Source of the DNA: Congeria kusceri
Taxonomy: Eukaryota; Mollusca; Bivalvia; Myida; Dreissenidae
DNA length: 64,000 nt
Direction: 5' to 3'
NCBI GenBank assembly: GCA_027627225.1
Contig: CM051033.1
Span: 13,316,058 to 13,380,057 of the forward strand
Below the pieces are notes generated by a model, which was not told the origin of the DNA, did not search any database, and saw nothing but the letters and a program-made list of their open reading frames with translations. A program made the position numbers and the translations under genes. Numbering within the stretch: the stretch's first letter is position 1; the number at the start of each line of letters is the position of its first letter. Shown piece after piece: positions 47,263 through 58,120 of this stretch.

Positions 47263-49185
47263 AATAGTATACACGTCAGCAACACTGATTCGTTCTAACA
47301 AGCAACCAGAGAACGATAGACAACAAGATCAATAATGAATTGAGAATGACTTTTATTTATAAACTTACCATGCATGTTTATTTGAACAACTGTAGGTATA
47401 TCTATTTATTAAGAATTATTTAGAATTGCATTTTCTCTTATCTTTCCCTGTAGAGGCTATTCAAAGTATAAATATATTTTGCATCTTCCTATAAATAGAC
47501 ACTGGCGGAAGCTTCGGGCATCAGTAATTTTATTTTATTTAAATTTGGTATTTTCACTTTACGTGCGTTTAATGAATGTATTAAAACTATAATAGGTATA
47601 CACAAAAACGCTCGAGACGTATTTTCCCAAAAGAATATAAATCTAATTCGCCACTATAAAATATAATTTTATGTTTTTGTTATCACAAAATGATGTCAAA
47701 TCATCATATTTAATTGCGATGAATGTTCCCTGACGTGTGTTTTTGTTTGGCACGCATAGTTTAAATGATTAATCCATAACAAATGTGATCAACGCTCATA
47801 TTTATTCTTGTCATTATTTTCTTGGAAACAATGTAACTTCTATTAAATTTTTATCTGCCTGACAAATACTGTATACATTATTTAGATTTAAAAAATCACA
47901 GAAAAAATGAGACGATAAGATCAGTGAATTGTAGGGATATTACATAATTAAGATATCTTAAACATGTGGTCTTTTCATAGTTTCCCGGCGCCTTACGATG
48001 CTCTGCATCATTGTTTTTTCTTGCTTTGTTGTGAAATACTGATGTTTCTACCAAAGTCTCGTGTAGAGGCTATTCAATCTACAAATATACATTGTTTTTA
48101 TATAGACTATGAATAAATGCATTGTATACTAAAATAATTCACCGGTACTCATAAAAAAACGCTTCAAATATATATACTTCGTTGTAATTGCAAAATGTGA
48201 AATTGTAAAATGCTTAATTTTACTTTGTATAGATAAACATACTGTCGTTGACGAGCAGATGAGTCTGACTTATTTGGGTTATTCAAGTAGAACTGATTTA
48301 AAGCATGGAGCAGTTTATTGCTTTGACATGACATAATGATATTCTTTTTTTATTATTTCAAATAAAGACACATTTCATACTACTTTTTAGGAGCTAGCCA
48401 CATGAAAATATCAGTTCGCTATTTGATGATGAACATTTACTTATTTATTTTATTTTAATAATATAGAACAATAATATTAAATGCGTGTAGAATAACGATC
48501 TATGAAGAAATGAGACTGTTCGTTTATAAACCAAATCAACATTTGCATCAGTTTTAAATATTCATGTTGGATATTCAATTTACATTCTTTACAAACATTT
48601 ACAACGTACGCCGAATATCTTTTTAAAGATATTTCTTGTTAATTATAAAAAGATTGTCACCGTGACACTTTTCGCGAGCGCGGAAAAAATAAGTTATAGT
48701 AGTAAAATCGATATACCGGTAATTGAAATGTACACAAAGTGCCGCTACACGCATGCGCACTATTAAAAAATGTAGTCTAGCGTAGAAAAATACAATTAAA
48801 GCGTCGGCTTTTGTTGGCGTGAGTTCGAATCCTTCTGGAACAGTGTATCGAAAAAATTAACTTTTTGTTTATATTTTTTCTTAAATGTTCCATCAATATA
48901 TTATTTCTACTAGGAAATATATTCTTGAAAAATGGTTATATGTGGTGTTTTAATATGTATCTACTTTAAACGGGAAATAACGTCGATATGCCCCTTTAAG
49001 TTGTACTAAAGTTGTCTATGTGAAATAAATATTACTTTCTCTTTGCCAAAGGATAAAAGTGTGAAATACTTTACATCTAAGCAATATTGTATAGTTCAAA
49101 CGATATCCCTGTAAATAAGTATAATAGATGAAAAAATTACAGGCTCAAGGAATTTTTTCACTTATTTAAATATGGGCTTAGATCG
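47263..49185. other. Non-coding stretch, no gene seen
   Basis: AT-rich DNA without credible exons. A lone B-box-like word (GAGTTCGAATCC, about 48,821) hints at an old SINE remnant. Confidence 0.4.
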
Positions 49186-49410
49186 GCATGCTTTAAACCG
49201 GCAGAAACCCCCAGGGCTTTGCATTGACCGTTCCAAGGCGGTGACCCCAGTTTTAATCATGTTAATGTTGTGTGTTGTGGTGTGTGTATTGCCTTGTATT
49301 GTATAGGCAAATGATGACGTGCCTTAAATAAAGGACTAACGGAAGTTAATACGGGTTGGTGTCTTTGTGATGTCTCTGGAGTTTCATTATTCGTATATTT
49401 TAAGTAACTT
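49186..49410 (+). repeat. Dispersed repeat, inverted partner at 53,900-54,125
   Basis: CATTGACCGTTCCAAGGCGG, TGACCCCAGT, TTGTATTGTATAGGCAA and GGAGTTTCATTATTC match the reverse complement of 53,900-54,125 in order and spacing. No coding potential. Confidence 0.65.
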
Positions 49411-49607
49411 ACTTATGTCTTCTATCAAGAGCTTTGCGAATTCCGGACCCCCGCAATGGTTAGTACACCTTATCACATGAGCGATATTATTTGATTTCTG
49501 TTTATCATACCAAAAAGGACATCATTATACAAAACGAATAATACCAAGGATAGAAAAACAGCTGAAGAAGAACGTAGTTTGCGCATGTGTGGTTACAAAG
49601 TGCGTAC

Positions 49608-49708
49608 CCGCAGTATCGCCATCCCTTTCCAGTGCGAATACTCCAATTTCTGCACCCACAACGCTTCGGACATTGCCTTCGTGGTCGACAACACCGACTG
49701 CCCCTACA
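49608..49708 (-). CDS. Single exon resembling threonine aspartase (taspase-1) / asparaginase family
   Basis: After the acceptor GTTTATATGCAG the minus strand reads VGAVGVVDHEGNVRSVVG, then GVFALERDGDTAG, ending at a donor GCGG/GTACGC. The block VGAV(x)VDHEGNV is the segment just after the catalytic threonine in taspase-1 and type-2 asparaginases (Ntn hydrolases, nucleophile Thr of T-V-G-A-V). The exon is entered in phase 2, so the catalytic Thr codon would be split by the intron. The second half is diverged from the family (SSGG...GR not conserved). Neighbouring exons were not found, so it may be an orphan or decayed exon. Confidence 0.4.
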
Positions 49709-49894
49709 CTGCATATAAACTAGTGTAAAACTGTCATTTCAGCGTCTGTATTCGTAATAATGATACAATAATATATGTATACGTTTAAGCAAGTTTCTAA
49801 GAGATAATTAATGTTTTGTAAAAGTATTTACAAACGAGTATGACATTAGCTCGCTCGTTCTTAGTAAAAATAACGCAGTGCAAAGTACATTTCA

Positions 49895-50420
49895 TAATGA
49901 GCGGTCAAGGATTGTCCCCTGCTAATATGAGGCGTTGATTATTGTCCCATATAATAATGAATGTTTGATGATGTCGCAAGTCATTAAAATGGTAGATGAG
50001 CGCCATTTGTTACAATATCCCATGTAATGAGTGGTTGATGATTTTCTCATGTCATTAGAGGTAATTGATGATTGTCCTATACAAAAATGCGTGGTCGATG
50101 AGATTTCATATTCATAATTATTGTCCATGATTGTTTCATTTTAAAATAAATTGTCAATGATTTCCATGTCATAAAGATTGGTCGACTGTTCAGACGTATC
50201 ATTAGTGGATTTGACTGTCCCATTTAATAATGAGAGTTCCATTAAATAATTTCCCAATCTAATAATGAGTGTTCAATGATATCCGAATGTCAGAACATAT
50301 GGTGTTTGTTCAATGTCAGAAATTATTGTAGATTATTTACATATGTCATAAGAAGTGGTGGGTGCATGTCCCACAAAATAAGGGGTGCCCGATGACTGCT
50401 CCATGTAGTGATATTTATAA
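49895..50420. repeat. Degenerate tandem repeat around TAATGAGTGGTTGATGATTGTCCCATG
   Basis: About a dozen imperfect units of 35-45 bp with recurring words AATGAG(T/C)G, GTTGATGATT, GTCCCAT and ATGTCATTA. Much decayed; no coding potential. Confidence 0.6.
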
Positions 50421-51497
50421 TGTATGAACCCATGTAAGTTAAGCTTTTCTCTACCTACATTTAAAAAGCAATATGGACACTTCTCTATATGCTAGCAACA
50501 CGAAAGATTTCTAATAAAAATGTTCCGGTACAGAGTCACCATGAAGACAGAGTTTTATACGATTTGAATGACTGCATGTCATAAATTGTATGTGTCTGCT
50601 CATTTTCGAACAATGTGCAAAGTTATCGGTCAAACAAAAGTGGTTTGTTAAACAGAATATTATATGTAAAAGGAAATCCACATCATAAATTTAAGGGTAT
50701 TGCTCCATGATGCCGTCAGCGATTGTTCAAACTCTTGCCAACTACCGTTTATAGAGCGCTGATGCAATCATCATACAAGCTCGAATAGACACATGACTAG
50801 CCTAGTGCACATTTATCAGTAAAGGTCAGAGGGGTGGGGGGTACGAAAAGACATGAAACAGCAGCTAATGTTCACCCATTTACCGCTCTTTCTTTTGTCG
50901 TGTTATTCATTCCGTAACTTAAACATTATTGTGCAATTTTCGCAGCCCAATTCCAATATTCAATATACTTTCGTTCAAGACACGGTCTTTAATCTGTTTA
51001 ACACGGGTCGCATCTAAAACAATGCATTCTGCCCACATACAAGGGGTCGCAAAACGTTTCCCGAATATGTATGAGTTTTTGCTCCGCTAATTGGACTAAT
51101 ACTAAATACTCCTAAAATATTTTTAGTGCTGTACCGTTTACACTACATCGTGCTCTTTATAAAAAATTCGATCCAGTTGGAGTATTGAGTGCATTAAACA
51201 TGTTATACAATGTAGGCCAAGTTTGAGTATTTTGAGACGCATTTTAATAAACGTTCCTTAACAGGAAGCCGCGTTGCTTTGTAGTTTATTGACATTTGAT
51301 TCAGAATGACGAAGGTTTTCTCTCGAACATCTAGTAAACTCGATATTAAACACATGGGATTCAGTTGAGATCATTAAATATGCGATCGTTAGCAAAAATC
51401 TAGTGTTATTACCAATTTGAGTCCTATAATATAATTCAATGCCTGAAATAAAAGCACCGAACTAGAACTGCCATATATAGTAATCGTCTATGAAAGG
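50421..51497. other. Non-coding stretch, no gene seen
   Basis: No exon or repeat recognised beyond low-complexity tracts. Confidence 0.4.
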
Positions 51498-52560
51498 TTA
51501 GCTGGGAGGCTTAACTTTTACATCTGTGCAGAAGCCCGTGACCAATAAGGTATCGTCCTTGGCTTAGCTGGGAAGCTTTAGATCTACATCTGTGCGGACG
51601 GCCATGTTTTGACCAGTGATGTATCGTTCTTGGCTTGGCTGGGAAGCTTTTGATGTACATCACTGGGGACGGCCATGTCGTGACCAATGCGGAATCGTTT
51701 TGGGCTAAGCTTGGAAGCGTTAGTTGTACAACTCTGCGGATGGCCATGCCTTGACAAATGAAGTATCGTCCTTGACTTAGCTGTGAAGCTTATGATTTAC
51801 ATCTATGCAGAAGGCCATGCCGTGACCAATGACGTATCGTCCTTGACTAAGCTGGGAAGCATAAGATGTACATCTGTGCGGTAGGCATGCCGTGACCAAT
51901 GAAGAATCGTCCTAAACATTTCTGGGAAGCTTGCGATGTACATTGCTGCGATCGGCCATGCCATGACCACTAAGGTATCGCCCTTGGCTTTAGCTGTGAA
52001 GCTTTTGATGTACATCTCTGCAGACGGCCATGCCTTGACCACTAAGGTATCGCACTTGGCTTATCTGGGAGGCTTTTGATGTACATATGTGCCGAATGCC
52101 ATGTCGTGACCAATGAGGTATCGTCCTTTGCCTTGCTGGGAGGCCTCTGTTGTACATGTCTGCGGACGGCCATGTCGTGACCAATGAGGTATCGTCCTTG
52201 GCTTTGCTGGGAGGCCTATGTTGTACATGTCTGCGGACGGCCATGTCGTGACCAATGAGGTATCGTCCTTGGCTTTGCTGGGAGGCCTATGTTGTACATG
52301 TCTGCGGACGGCAATGTCGTGACCAATGTGGTATCGTTCTTGGCTTTGCTGGGAGGCCTCTGTTGTACATGTCTGCGGATGGCCATGTCGTGACCAAATA
52401 GGTATCGTTCTTGGCTTTGCTGGGAGGCCTCTGTTGTACATGTCCGAGGACGGCCATTTCGTGACCAATGAGGTATCGTCCATGGCTTTGCTGGGAGGCC
52501 TATGTTGTACATGTCTGCGGACGGCCCTGTCGTGACCAATGATGTATTGTCCTTGGCTCA
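51498..52560. repeat. 71-bp minisatellite, about 15 units
   Basis: The unit contains GGCCATGTCGTGACCAATGA, GGTATCGTCCTTGGC, TTTGCTGGGAGGCCT and TTGTACATGTCTGCGGAC. Left units (51.5-52.1 kb) are diverged and right units (52.1-52.55 kb) almost identical, so recent expansion was on the right. Overlapping minus-strand open frames of up to 140 codons cross the array. Because 71 is not a multiple of three, each simply cycles through all three frames of the unit. Confidence 0.9.
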
Positions 52561-53899
52561 GTAGAAAAAAAGGTCACAAAACAGTTCTTGTAAATGTGTC
52601 CTTATTCAATAAAGATTGCACTAATACAATGAAATGAAAATACTAAATCTAGCAAAATTCACAAAGATGATATTAGATTATTCTAAAAACACACCAGGCT
52701 AATATGAAGAATAAAACGCTGTTCTTTATTGTTCACATGTTTGTAAATGTGCTGACACTGTAAACAAGAATATTGTTAGCAAAGCAATTGTCTACTACCA
52801 TTTATTTTTTAAACCTGTTTCTCTAAATGTGTGCTTATTTGGAATGCAATCTGAAATGTATGTCTTATTGCACATTTTATTCAACATAATGTGTCAGGTA
52901 AATGTCTTATGAATCCCAAATACTTATTACTGGTTCATCGCAAATGGTTATGTTGTCATGGTTAAACGCTCAACAAACACACATTCGCTGCATTTAAAAC
53001 ATCACCTTCATGTTACCACTTTGATCGCGCTGTCGTGGTCAATATTATATCCAATACTTGATGGTATGCAACTGGTTGCCTTCCTATATATAATGTTTGA
53101 TATGTTGAATATTGACCGAGAAGGTATTTCAGTGTATAAAGACCTGTTCACAAATGACTTTTTAACGAAGCCCGTGGTATGTAAATTACCTGTTTCAATG
53201 TAATGTTTCTTTAATGTGGGCAAAATCAACTCGTGAGCAAGATCTTGCAAGTCGAACAAACTACTGATTTTAAATGTTATTTGAAGGATCATTAGGAATA
53301 TTACCATATAAGAAATTACATAAACAATATAAAAACTGAAATAATTACATTTATTATATATTCATTGCAGCACGTGTCTGAAGAAATTATTTTTTAAATT
53401 AAGGTTATTTTTGATAACTATAATAAAAAAAAATTCTCTTAATGAAAGGATTATATATGTTCAATATATTGTCCATATAATCCAATTATTGTGTTAACAT
53501 TGTTTTTTATTGCCTTAATCATGTATATCTGGATAAACTAAACGTAAAATCCCATGATTTACAATAGATATTAAACACATTTCGTAATAAGTGCGGCAAA
53601 CATACTACTCATGGAAACACCGGTACCTTGTTTAAATATGTCACCGTTCAACGAAACAAATAACATATAATGACACTTCATATGAAATATAAAATATCAG
53701 ACAGCTTAAATAATAAATAACAATTAAACATTCTAAAGTCGTATATTTCAGGCAAGACATCAATTGCCCAATTCAATATAACACTGCACGCAGTAAGAAG
53801 CACACAAAAATACATATTATGGGTTAAAACCCAGTTGGAAAACGTTTTATATAAACTGTTCATCGGTGTTTGGCGGAGTATTTGTTGACATCTAAGCTA
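52561..53899. other. Non-coding stretch, no gene seen
   Basis: AT-rich DNA. The short frames on both strands at 52.96-53.3 kb overlap each other and resemble no family. Confidence 0.4.
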
Positions 53900-54125
53900 T
53901 GTATCAAGTTAATAATATAAGAATAATGAAACTCCATAGACATCATCAGCAGAGAAACCCTTCTTAACATCCGCTAGTCCGATATTTAAGAAAAGTGTCC
54001 AGTTGCCTATACAATACAGGACAATACGAACGCAACACAAAACATAAAAATGATTAAGACTGGGGTCACCGCCTTGGAACGGTCAATACAAAGCATTGGA
54101 GGTGTAAACAGGTTTAAAGGCATGT
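53900..54125 (-). repeat. Inverted partner of the repeat at 49,186-49,410
   Basis: Reverse-complement match including ACCGCCTTGGAACGGTCAAT and ATGAAACTCCATAGACATCA. It separates the minisatellite from the lectin pseudogene. Confidence 0.65.
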
Positions 54126-54220
54126 CGAACCTCACACTTAGCCCAGAATTAATCACAATATTAAATTTGTAAATAAAATTGAACATAAAAGCATTGCGAT
54201 TCAAATTAAATAGTAATAGA

Positions 54221-54375
54221 TAGAGGATATTTGTTGGTTTCGGTAGAATATCTAGTTTAATTCATGAATGGTCATAGAAATTTATATGTTCACGAGTGGC
54301 GCAGCCACGAGTAAAAATATATGTTTTCTATGATCACGAGTGAATAAAAAGTCGATATTTTACCGAAACCAACAG
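54221..54375. mobile_element. Foldback element
   Basis: The left arm TTGTTGGTTTCGGTAGAATAT pairs with ATATTTTACCGAAACCAACAG on the right. The inner palindrome is CACGAGTGGCGCAGCCACGAGT (54,291-54,312). It shares the flanking word TAGAGGATATTTGTT with the foldback at 38,263. Confidence 0.65.
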
Positions 54376-54989
54376 ATTTTCTTTATATTTTAAGCTTTTT
54401 CCACCTTTTTTTTCATTTTAATTATTATCTAAGTGGTTTTATTGGAAAATATAGCGGGACTCATTTTGACAATTTTTAGTCCGGCATCGTTGACGGTCCG
54501 TTTTATTTACTGTTTTAAATCGGGAACCAGAATGAAACAGTGAAAATTATCAAAGTGGTAAATTTCACTGTTTTAAACAGTGAATGACCAATTTTATTTC
54601 ACTGATATTTGCCTATACATTACTGGAAAGCATAACATAAAAGAGAATATTAATTCAGTTTAATTACAATTTAATTACTCAATGGTTTAATGTTCACCAG
54701 AGCAACAGAATTGCAACTTTCTGAGGCACGAGGAAAATAAGTGAGGTTAATAATGCAAACTTAACCAACTGTTGTAGTGTTACGTCGTACAGAATATTTT
54801 CAAGCAGTACTGGATCAAATAGTGCATTTTCTACTATACAGAAACACTTCATGGATGCGACCATGCAAGTCATGCATTTGTTTTGGACAACGGTGAAGAA
54901 AGAGCACACGCAAGCATTAGCAATAGTGATTTGACTTTTAACGGGTTATTTGCATCACAACTAAATTGCTTTCTTTGTCTTATGTATAC
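54376..54989. other. Non-coding stretch, no gene seen
   Basis: AT-rich DNA with several inverted ACAGTGAA/TTCACTG words near 54,530-54,605. No exon recognised. Confidence 0.4.
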
Positions 54990-54999
54990 ATTCAATTTA

Positions 55000-55213
55000 C
55001 CAACTGTTTTTCACAAGCTACAATAGCATTCCAAGAACAATGAATATCAGCCCACTGCCAATTATAAAGTTCAAGATAGCCAACGCAGAGTTCTTAACCA
55101 CCCCAATTGTTGGGTTCGCCGGAATACCATGGGAGGTAGATGACAGTTGTGTTGCCATGGTAACTCAGCCATGTTTGTACTTCTTCTATTCCAATTCATA
55201 CGTGTGTTGATGC
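55000..55213 (-). pseudogene. C-type lectin last-exon pseudogene
   Basis: Paralogue of 36,317-36,540 with an intact acceptor (TAATTTCTTTCAG). It reads ASTHV, then TGA where the intact copy has Trp, then IGIEEVQTWLSYHGNTTV, YLPWYSGEPNNWGG, a TAA stop, ELCVGYLELYNWQWADIHC and VACEKQL. The sugar-binding EPN motif is present here although the exon is dead, whereas the intact copy has EPK. Two in-frame stops make it a pseudogene. No PAN or other CRD exon was found nearby. Confidence 0.75.
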
Positions 55214-57202
55214 TGAAAGAAATTATAGTCAAAGCAGCATCATAGTAATACCAATATTTAAATATGTAATAATTGCAAGCTTCTGTCCTATATGTCTTAT
55301 ACGTTGTAAAGGATCCTTAACGTATCATTCCCTGCGAAGGTTTGATTTATCATAATTATTTGAACCGACTCTTATTATTTATTATAAATGTATTATGCAA
55401 CTGCAGTTTCGTCAACACCTCGAAACAACTATCGTTAATTTCAATATACTTGACTTATTATAATCTAGTTTCAACGTGAAAGGAAACGTTTACAAACAAA
55501 AAACATTATATAAATTATTCAAACAGGGACCAAGACATTTAATCAGTAAGAGTATATAATGACAAAAATGAAAATTAAATTACTGTTTTATGTACACTAA
55601 AACCCCCGAATCAGCATTAGCTAAACAAAAATAATGCAACAAATTATTGTTTTTTCAGCGCAATTTTCCATTTTATGTGTCCATTGTTCGACAATGTTAT
55701 CAGTTAAGTGTTTTCAAGAAGTTAAATAATAGAAATTGCTGTGTTGATAATATAATTAAGACAAAAAAGTGCATCTCTTATGTTTGTTTTTTATCATATT
55801 CTGTATCTGTCGTTAGGTTCGTATCACTGTCACGTAAAAAAACTAAGTAAAACTCATGCATATGTTGACAGCATACTACAGCAAAAATAAAGCTTTCACA
55901 ATATGGCCATCACTTAAAACTCAAAACATTTTCATATTAAACATAAATTTGTATGGAAATGAGAAGTAATAAATTTTATATTTATGTTATGCTTTTCGGC
56001 CCAAAAATGACAATGGGTGATATGTGAAAGCCAAACTGAAATAATTAACTAATTGTTGTGTCAAATAGATTACCGGTATATAGAATAGGAAGTACGCGGA
56101 TCGATCGTATTCTATATAAAGTTATGAGGTTTTGTAAATAAGCCATTAGAATTGAAACGAAAATATATTAAAGTCGGAAATGTTTTTTGAGTCGCTCCAT
56201 TTTTAAATAAGTCAATATTTAAATATGAACATTTCAAATCTTGTCAAACCCTGAGTATCTGTTACCGTTGTTTTATAAACAACCCATTTCTGAGTTGGCA
56301 CTACTTGATACGTATGGAACTTAAAGGCATTGTTTCAGCTGAGATCAATACAAAACTGCAATTGCTAAGTCAGCTAAGAGAAAAGATTGCAGATAATGAT
56401 AATAAATTATATGGTGAACCAATATGGAAACCCCCATGGAGAGGCCAGACTTATCTTTAACAAGGCCTTTATGGTTGTTTTTTTTTTTTAAAGATATTCG
56501 ACGTTTGTGGATATAACTTATGACTTACGAATACAAAGAATGTAAATTGAATGCTCTAGAAAAATAATGTTGTAGATGTCTTATTTCTAAATAAATCTAA
56601 AAAGCACTTAATGCTAAAATTATTTATACATTTTTCGGGTATTTTATTTCAAGTAATACAAAAAAAGAGTACAAGTGCTCTCTATTTGATAATATGTAAA
56701 CTTAGCATCATTGGGCGAATATGATTTAAGCGAATATAAGCGGGACCTGTCTATATCAAATTAAAGTCAATGTGCATGATGAAGTAAATAAACTCATATT
56801 TTATTTGACAATAGCTTTTTGCGAAACACACTAGTAAGAACAACAGCCTAACGCCCAAACAATTAACTGATCAAACTGTCCGATTTTCTTTTTTTATCAG
56901 TGATACTTAAATAACTTAACTATGTGACATTCTGATGAACGTTCTGCAGTAAATATGTGTTCATCGTTAATACAAAATTTATTTAAAACGTAACCCTCTT
57001 TCAGTAAAAGAAAAACGTTTTTTAAAAAAATTCGATGCATACATCGGTCTAGCCTATTTACAGACAGACGATACGCCTATTAATAAATTGAACACTTACC
57101 TGATTATTTGGTATAAAGGCTTATTTCTAACAATGTGTTTATTTCTTTTTAGGTTGTTTTCAGTACAGTATATTAATTCACCTGGCTATAGTATGCAATA
57201 AC
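55214..57202. other. DNA beside the lectin pseudogene, no gene seen
   Basis: AT-rich. The stretch 56,160-56,310 resembles the promoter-side DNA of the intact lectin (45,815-46,000), which suggests that a lectin gene copy lost its internal exons by deletion. Confidence 0.4.
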
Positions 57203-57795
57203 GTCATTTGTAGTAAGGAATACAACAAACAACACTGCTTTACGAAGTACCGTCATTTGTAGTAAGGAATACAACAAACAGCACTGATAATGCTTTACGA
57301 AGTACCGTCATTTGTAGTAAGGAATACAACAAACAACACTGATAATGCTTTACGAAGTACCGTCATTTGTAGCAAGGAATACAACAAACAACACTGATAA
57401 TGCTTTACGAAGTACCGTAATTTGTAGTAAGGAATACAACAAACATCACTGATAATGCTTTACGAAGTACCGTCATTTGTAGTAAGGAATACAACAAACA
57501 ACACTGATAATGCTTTACGAAGTACCGTTATTTGTAGTAAGGAATACAACAAACAACACTGCTTTACGAAGTACCGTCATTTGTAGTAAGGAATACAACA
57601 AACAGCACTGATAATGCTTTACGAAGTACCGTCATTTGTAGTAAGGAACACAACAAACAACACTGATAATGCTTTACGAAGTACCGTCATTTGTAGTAAG
57701 GAATACAACAAACAACACTGATAATGCTTTACGAAGTACCGTCATTTGTAGTAAGGAATACAACAAACAACACTGATAATGCTTTACGAAGTACA
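57203..57795. repeat. 55-bp minisatellite, 11 units with higher-order order
   Basis: The unit is CGTCATTTGTAGTAAGGAAT, ACAACAAACAACACTGATAA, TGCTTTACGAAGTAC. Units 1 and 7 are 49 bp (lacking GATAAT), and units 2 and 8 both carry CAGCACTG. A 324-bp block of six units therefore duplicated as a whole. It abuts the inverted SINE. Confidence 0.9.
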
Positions 57796-57828
57796 GTGGC
57801 AGTAGGGTATGGATGATTTAAAACAGTT

Positions 57829-58120
57829 TTGTTTGTTTGTTTGTTTGGATTTTTCGCCGTTTTCAACAGTATTTCAGTCGTATAACGGCGGTCAGTTAAT
57901 CTACTCACACTTTTCCAGGGTAAGCTGGTTTACCAGTACTAAGTGCACATACTTATGCCAGTAACTGACAACTGCCCTACTTGAATCAGAGGTAGGGGGA
58001 GAATGGCCGTAGAAATAATTTCATGACCGATCCCCACACAGGTTTTGTGGTCGGGCTATGAATCGAACCCGCGATCCTCGGATTTGTAGTCCAGCGCTCT
58101 ACAAACTGAGCTAGCCGGCC
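57829..58120 (-). mobile_element. tRNA-derived SINE, copy 4 (inverted)
   Basis: Minus-strand copy. The head runs 58,120 to about 58,048 with GGCCGGCTAGCTCAG, the CTACAAA loop and GGTTCGATTC. The body holds the same conserved 3' domain and the tail (GTTTGTTTGTTTG on the plus strand) starts at about 57,829. It is more diverged from copies 1-3 than they are from each other. Confidence 0.85.

Noticed and set aside
48800..48845. tRNA or SINE at GAGTTCGAATCC
   Set aside because: Only a B-box-like word is present, with no A-box or tRNA fold around it.
49505..49714. Cys/Arg-rich 69-codon frame
   Set aside because: It is a shadow frame of the taspase-like exon, which fits the splice sites and a known motif in the neighbouring frame.
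51498..52560. Repetitive protein gene on the minus strand
   Set aside because: The 71-bp period is not a multiple of three, several overlapping frames are equally open, and there is no signal peptide or splice context.
57203..57795. CRISPR-like array
   Set aside because: Units are contiguous without unique spacers and the DNA is eukaryotic. It is a minisatellite.
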